Below are positions 14,808 through 17,752 of a stretch of DNA of 17,752 bases, in pieces. The DNA is from Clostridiaceae bacterium. Lineage in GTDB: Bacteria; Bacillota; Clostridia; Saccharofermentanales; DTU023. The stretch lies in NCBI GenBank assembly GCA_012728535.1, contig JAAYEX010000173.1:1-17752 (forward strand), in the 5' to 3' direction. The first letter of the stretch is position 1. The number at the start of each line of letters is the position of its first letter. A model generated the notes under the pieces. That model was not told where the DNA came from. It was given only the letters and a program-made list of their open reading frames with translations, and ran no database searches. Both the position numbers and the translations under genes were made by a program.

Positions 14808-15836
14808 TCAGCGCCAATAATATGGATAAACATCGCCCGGACTCAGGGCAACCAGTTCACTGACGGTGACAAAGGTGAATCCCCTATCTATCAGTACAGG
14901 CAAGGCCCGGATAAAACCATCCACTGTTGTTTTGTGGATGTCATGCAGGAGAATAATGCTCCCTCCGGAACTGTAATTCAACAAATAATTGTAAACATAT
15001 TGGCTGTCCCTATATTTCCAGTCAGCAGGGTCTATATGCCAGTATATAGTTGCCATTCCCTGTCTGCCGGCCTCCTGGTATACCGCCTGATTTCCGTAAC
15101 CACCCGGTGGGCGCATAATAACAGGACTTACACCGGTGATATTGGCGATAATATTGCTGGTTCGGGATAGCTGACTCTGAAGTGTAGCAGAGTTAACCAT
15201 AGACAAATATGCATGAGAATAACTATGGTTTCCCAGCTGGTGCCCTTCATTATGCATTCGGCTGATCAGTCCGGGATAAGCTTCAGCTCTGCTTCCCAGA
15301 ACAAAAAATGTAGCTCTGACACCATATGCTTGTAATGTATCCAGCAATTGCGCAGTATAGGGCCCCGGACCGTCATCAAAAGTAATTGCTATGGCCCCGG
15401 CAGAATGCTGCGGAGGAGCCTGGCTCGTGGATGAAGAAGCCTCAGTAGTTAAAGGAGCTTCTGTATTAACGGTGGTCTTTGAGGTGCTGCCTTCTGTTGT
15501 CGGGCTAACTGAACCGGCTTGTACATAGCTTGTGCCTGGTGTCGTTTCCGCAGCAACTGTGGATCTTGTCCTCGTCTTTTTTTCGGGCAATGTCAAAGTA
15601 ATCTTCGTTTGATCATCGGCTCTTTCTTCATTAGTTGTTGCCACCGACTCAGTTGATGGCCTGTGCGTTGTTGTGGACTTGCCTGTATCTGTATATAAAA
15701 CTCTCAAGGCAGTTGTTGTCGGTGTAGAGCTTTCAGGTGAATTTTGTGGCTTATTAATACTGACCCCGCCTCCCGCCAAAAGAAGAGTCAAAACAAGTAC
15801 GATCAAAGAAATACCTATAATCTTTTTACTGTTCAT
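14808..15836 (-). CDS. Polysaccharide deacetylase (NodB homology domain) with membrane anchor
   Basis: Members of this family remove N-acetyl groups from peptidoglycan or related polymers. The N-terminus (MNSKK then 6-21 hydrophobic) is a signal peptide or anchor, so the enzyme acts outside the cell. Residues 30-145 are a Ser/Thr/Pro-rich linker. The NodB domain (147-330) has all five motifs: TFDDGPG (152-158; D154, D155), NHSYSH (203-208; metal ligands H204, H208), RPPGGYGN (242-249), DPADWKYR (269-276) and LLHD (297-299 with H298). All key residues are kept, so it should be active. The ribosome site is weak (GAGAG about 10 bases before ATG). PgdA-like peptidoglycan GlcNAc deacetylase is the likeliest role; chitin-oligosaccharide or xylan deacetylase is possible. 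Confidence 0.92.
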   Translation of the reverse strand: MNSKKIIGISLIVLVLTLLLAGGGVSINKPQNSPESSTPTTTALRVLYTDTGKSTTTHRPSTESVATTNEERADDQTKITLTLPEKKTRTRSTVAAETTPGTSYVQAGSVSPTTEGSTSKTTVNTEAPLTTEASSSTSQAPPQHSAGAIAITFDDGPGPYTAQLLDTLQAYGVRATFFVLGSRAEAYPGLISRMHNEGHQLGNHSYSHAYLSMVNSATLQSQLSRTSNIIANITGVSPVIMRPPGGYGNQAVYQEAGRQGMATIYWHIDPADWKYRDSQYVYNYLLNYSSGGSIILLHDIHKTTVDGFIRALPVLIDRGFTFVTVSELVALSPGDVYPYYWR

Positions 15837-15940
15837 GGAAATATTTCTCTCATTCTTGTCCCGGACTTATTTGCGTTCATTCTATCATCTAATTTGTATC
15901 TTGAAATTTATTAGTAGTATCTCATCGCCCGAATTCAGTT

Positions 15941-15987
15941 TGGTATAATTCAACATTCTTGACAATAAATTCGCAGAAAGTTACGAT
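15941..15987 (+). promoter_or_regulatory. Tandem promoters of the gamma-lyase gene
   Basis: P1 is an extended -10, TGGTATAAT (15941-15949), with no good -35. P2 has a perfect TTGACA (15959-15964) and TACGAT (15982-15987, 4/6) at spacing 17. The leader ends in AGAGGGGG before ATG 16029. No SAM or T-box riboswitch fold is visible in the 40-70 base leaders. Confidence 0.55.
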
Positions 15988-16028
15988 CACTCTATACATT
16001 TATCATATATCTTCAGAGGGGGAAATTT

Positions 16029-17222
16029 ATGGACAATCAAGATTTTGCAACTCGTCAGATCCATGCCGGGTCTTTAGAACGTGAGAACTTCAGACCTCTG
16101 GTAATGCCGATACATCAAAGCGCAACTTTTTACTTCGATAGTGTTGAACAGGGTGCTGCACTCTTCGCAGGCGAAGAAGATGGATATTTCTACACCAGGA
16201 TCGATAACCCGAATCAAAGAGAACTGGCCACACGCCTTGCTGAATTGGAAGGCGGCGAAAGCGGCTTGGTTTTTGCATCAGGCATGGGCGCGATCAGCTC
16301 AATGTTCTGGTCTCTGGTCAGGAGCGGTGATCATATAATTGCGAACAAGACACTTTACGGCTGCACCTATGAACTCCTGTATGAAGGGTTCCCCCGTTTT
16401 AATATCGATGTTGATTTTGTTGATCTGAGTGTAAGCGGAATACTGGAGAAGTTTCTGCGTCCGGAAACGAGGATAGTATATATCGAAACGCCGGCAAATC
16501 CCAATCTGAAGATATCGGATATCAACTACCTTGCCTCTACAGCACATACTTACAATCCTGAAATCAAAGTTGTCGTAGACAATACCTTTGCGACACCCTA
16601 TCTACAGCAACCATTGGGTCTTGGAGCTGATATCGTGGTTCATTCCTCCACCAAATACCTGAATGGCCATGGCGATGTGGTGGCCGGTGCTGTCATCTCC
16701 GACGCAGCTACAATCAAACTGATTGCAGATAATGGCCTGAGATATTTTACCGGTTCCGTTTTGGGACCCTTTGAATGCTTCCTGATATCCCGTGGACTGA
16801 AAACTCTTGATCTGCGCATGGAAAAGCATTGTGCGAATGCCCGGGAAGTTGCAGAGTTTCTTGAACAGGACAAACGGGTAAAGAACGTCAACTTTCCCGG
16901 GCTCCCTTCGCACCCGGCTTATAAGTTGGCTCAAAAGCAAATGAAGCTGCCGGGGGCTATGATCTCTTTTGAGTTAGCGGGAAATAAAGAGTACTGCGCC
17001 AATTTTGTGAATAACTGCAAGCTTTGTCGCTGTGCTGTGTCTTTGGGAGATGCTGAGACATTGATCCAGCATCCTGCCAGCATGACCCATAATTCATACA
17101 GCCCTGAAGCATTAGCAGATGCCGGCATAGCGGAAAACCTGCTGAGAATATCTGTCGGCCTTGAGTCCGCCTCAGATATTATTGCAGATCTGAAACAAGC
17201 TCTGGATCATTGCGATAATTGA
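16029..17222 (+). CDS. PLP-dependent methionine gamma-lyase / cystathionine gamma-lyase family enzyme
   Basis: This 397-residue enzyme of the Cys/Met metabolism PLP family would break C-S bonds, probably of methionine, releasing methanethiol, 2-oxobutyrate and ammonia. Y55 and R57 (YTRIDNPN) are the phosphate-binding pair from the neighbouring subunit, D184 (VVVDNTF) holds the PLP ring, and K209 in SSTKYLNGHGD forms the Schiff base. TLYGCT (108-113) with Y110 and C112 is the methionine gamma-lyase signature (C116 in Pseudomonas putida MGL). The companion K240-D241 pair of that enzyme is R238-Y239 here, so specificity is open. LGDAETLIQHPASMTH is the C-terminal substrate-carboxylate region. 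It has its own tandem promoters and a terminator, and is not in a methionine operon. Confidence 0.87.
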   Translation: MDNQDFATRQIHAGSLERENFRPLVMPIHQSATFYFDSVEQGAALFAGEEDGYFYTRIDNPNQRELATRLAELEGGESGLVFASGMGAISSMFWSLVRSGDHIIANKTLYGCTYELLYEGFPRFNIDVDFVDLSVSGILEKFLRPETRIVYIETPANPNLKISDINYLASTAHTYNPEIKVVVDNTFATPYLQQPLGLGADIVVHSSTKYLNGHGDVVAGAVISDAATIKLIADNGLRYFTGSVLGPFECFLISRGLKTLDLRMEKHCANAREVAEFLEQDKRVKNVNFPGLPSHPAYKLAQKQMKLPGAMISFELAGNKEYCANFVNNCKLCRCAVSLGDAETLIQHPASMTHNSYSPEALADAGIAENLLRISVGLESASDIIADLKQALDHCDN

Positions 17223-17242
17223 CAACTCTTATTTGCATTCGA

Positions 17243-17275
17243 AAGCCGGCTTTTGACATCATCGAACGCCGGCTT
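17243..17275. terminator. Hairpin between convergent genes, probable bidirectional terminator
   Basis: AAGCCGGC (17243-17250) pairs with GCCGGCTT (17268-17275) around a 17-base loop. It is GC-rich and strong, but the T-tail is short on both strands. It lies 20 bases after the gamma-lyase stop and 22 bases past the ABC gene stop on the other strand. Confidence 0.7.
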
Positions 17276-17297
17276 CCTTGATGTACTTAAATAAAAT

Positions 17298-17752
17298 TTA
17301 AAACTCTTCGTACTGTAATTTATAGAGAACTTTGAAGAGACCGTTCCGCTCAAGAAGCTCGTCCCTTGTCCCCTGCTCCGCAACCCGGCCTTTATGCATA
17401 ACAATAATCTTGTCAGCATTGGCAATGGTGGATATGCGGTGGGCTACAGCTATCATGCTGCGGTTAGCGGACATTTTGTTGATCGCATCCTGAATCAGGA
17501 GCTCAGTTTCCGTGTCAATATTAGCCGTCGCCTCATCCAATATCAGGAGCGAGGGTTTTGAAGCAATGGTACGGGCGAAAGACAAGAGCTGCCTCTGACC
17601 CGATGACAATGTGCTTCCTCGTTCCATAATTTCCTCGTCGTAACGTTTTGGCAGTTTCTCGATGAATGTGTCAGCATTAACTATTTTTGCAGCCTGCCTG
17701 ACATCACTAGCAGATAGCTCCGAACGATTCAGGCTGATGTTTTCCATAACAC
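17298..17752 (-). CDS. ABC exporter ATP-binding domain, C-terminal part (partial)
   Basis: Only the last 150 or so residues are in the window; the frame stays open past the right edge, so the ATG at 17747 is internal (VMENISL matches the TVxENI segment after the Q-loop). Visible motifs, counted from that Met, are LSSGQ (47-51), Walker B LLILDE (67-72) with the catalytic-position E72, D-loop ATANID, and the switch histidine H103 in AHR. This is the pattern of type IV exporters (MsbA/BmrCD-like), normally a membrane domain fused to this ATPase, which export drugs, lipids or peptides. Substrate and partner subunit cannot be seen. Confidence 0.9.
   Translation of the reverse strand, partial: VMENISLNRSELSASDVRQAAKIVNADTFIEKLPKRYDEEIMERGSTLSSGQRQLLSFARTIASKPSLLILDEATANIDTETELLIQDAINKMSANRSMIAVAHRISTIANADKIIVMHKGRVAEQGTRDELLERNGLFKVLYKLQYEEF

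Noticed and set aside
16602..16940. Antisense open frame within the gamma-lyase gene
   Set aside because: A shadow of a highly conserved PLP enzyme; no independent support.
1..17752. A dedicated defence, phage, CRISPR or secondary-metabolite system
   Set aside because: I saw no repeat-spacer array, transposase, integrase, nuclease cluster or carrier-protein domain; the genes form separate small units.

Overview
The window looks like chromosomal DNA from a low-to-mid GC, Gram-positive Clostridia-type anaerobe. The evidence is strong AGGAGG-like ribosome sites, extended -10 promoters (TGnTATAAT), a Gram-positive three-cysteine cytidine deaminase, a Bacillus-like ThiD-fold pyridoxal kinase, an Rrf2 regulator, LysM and NodB-type envelope proteins and a non-mevalonate isoprenoid gene. 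I assign no genus. There are no insertion sequences, integrases, phage genes or CRISPR arrays, and no gene-free stretch above 300 bases.

Layout. 1-1541 (minus) encodes the N-terminal 513 residues of a protein running off the left edge: a degenerate PP2C-phosphatase-like cytoplasmic domain, an acidic linker, one membrane helix, a Thr/Pro-rich extracellular linker and the start of a LysM domain. ispD and radA (1697-3826, minus) form a tight pair. Divergent from them is an acyl-CoA-synthetase-like ligase (3984-5732, plus), followed by a tRNA-Ala(CGC) with its own promoter and a strong terminator shared with a convergent short-chain dehydrogenase (5909-6721, minus). A plus-strand block follows: GNAT acetyltransferase plus metallophosphoesterase, then pdxK, then an ABC-F ATPase. 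A second SDR (10860-11645) and an Rrf2 regulator (11805-12200) run minus, then a two-gene unit of a BaeRF-family eRF1-like protein and cytidine deaminase (12484-14026, minus). A cyclophilin (14250-14786, plus) converges on a secreted or anchored polysaccharide deacetylase (14808-15836, minus). A methionine gamma-lyase-like PLP enzyme (16029-17222, plus) converges on the C-terminal end of an ABC exporter that leaves the right edge.

Most genes are housekeeping or small metabolic units, and I see no large dedicated multi-gene system. The items most worth following are the apparent PP2C pseudophosphatase joined to LysM, the BaeRF-cdd operon, the ABC-F protein with an altered second D-loop, the cysteine-bearing Rrf2 regulator with a palindrome near its start, and the gamma-lyase that keeps the MGL cysteine but not the MGL Lys-Asp pair.

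Several starts were moved inward to an ATG or GTG preceded by a good ribosome site (ligase, first SDR, cdd) or to the conserved family start (Rrf2).
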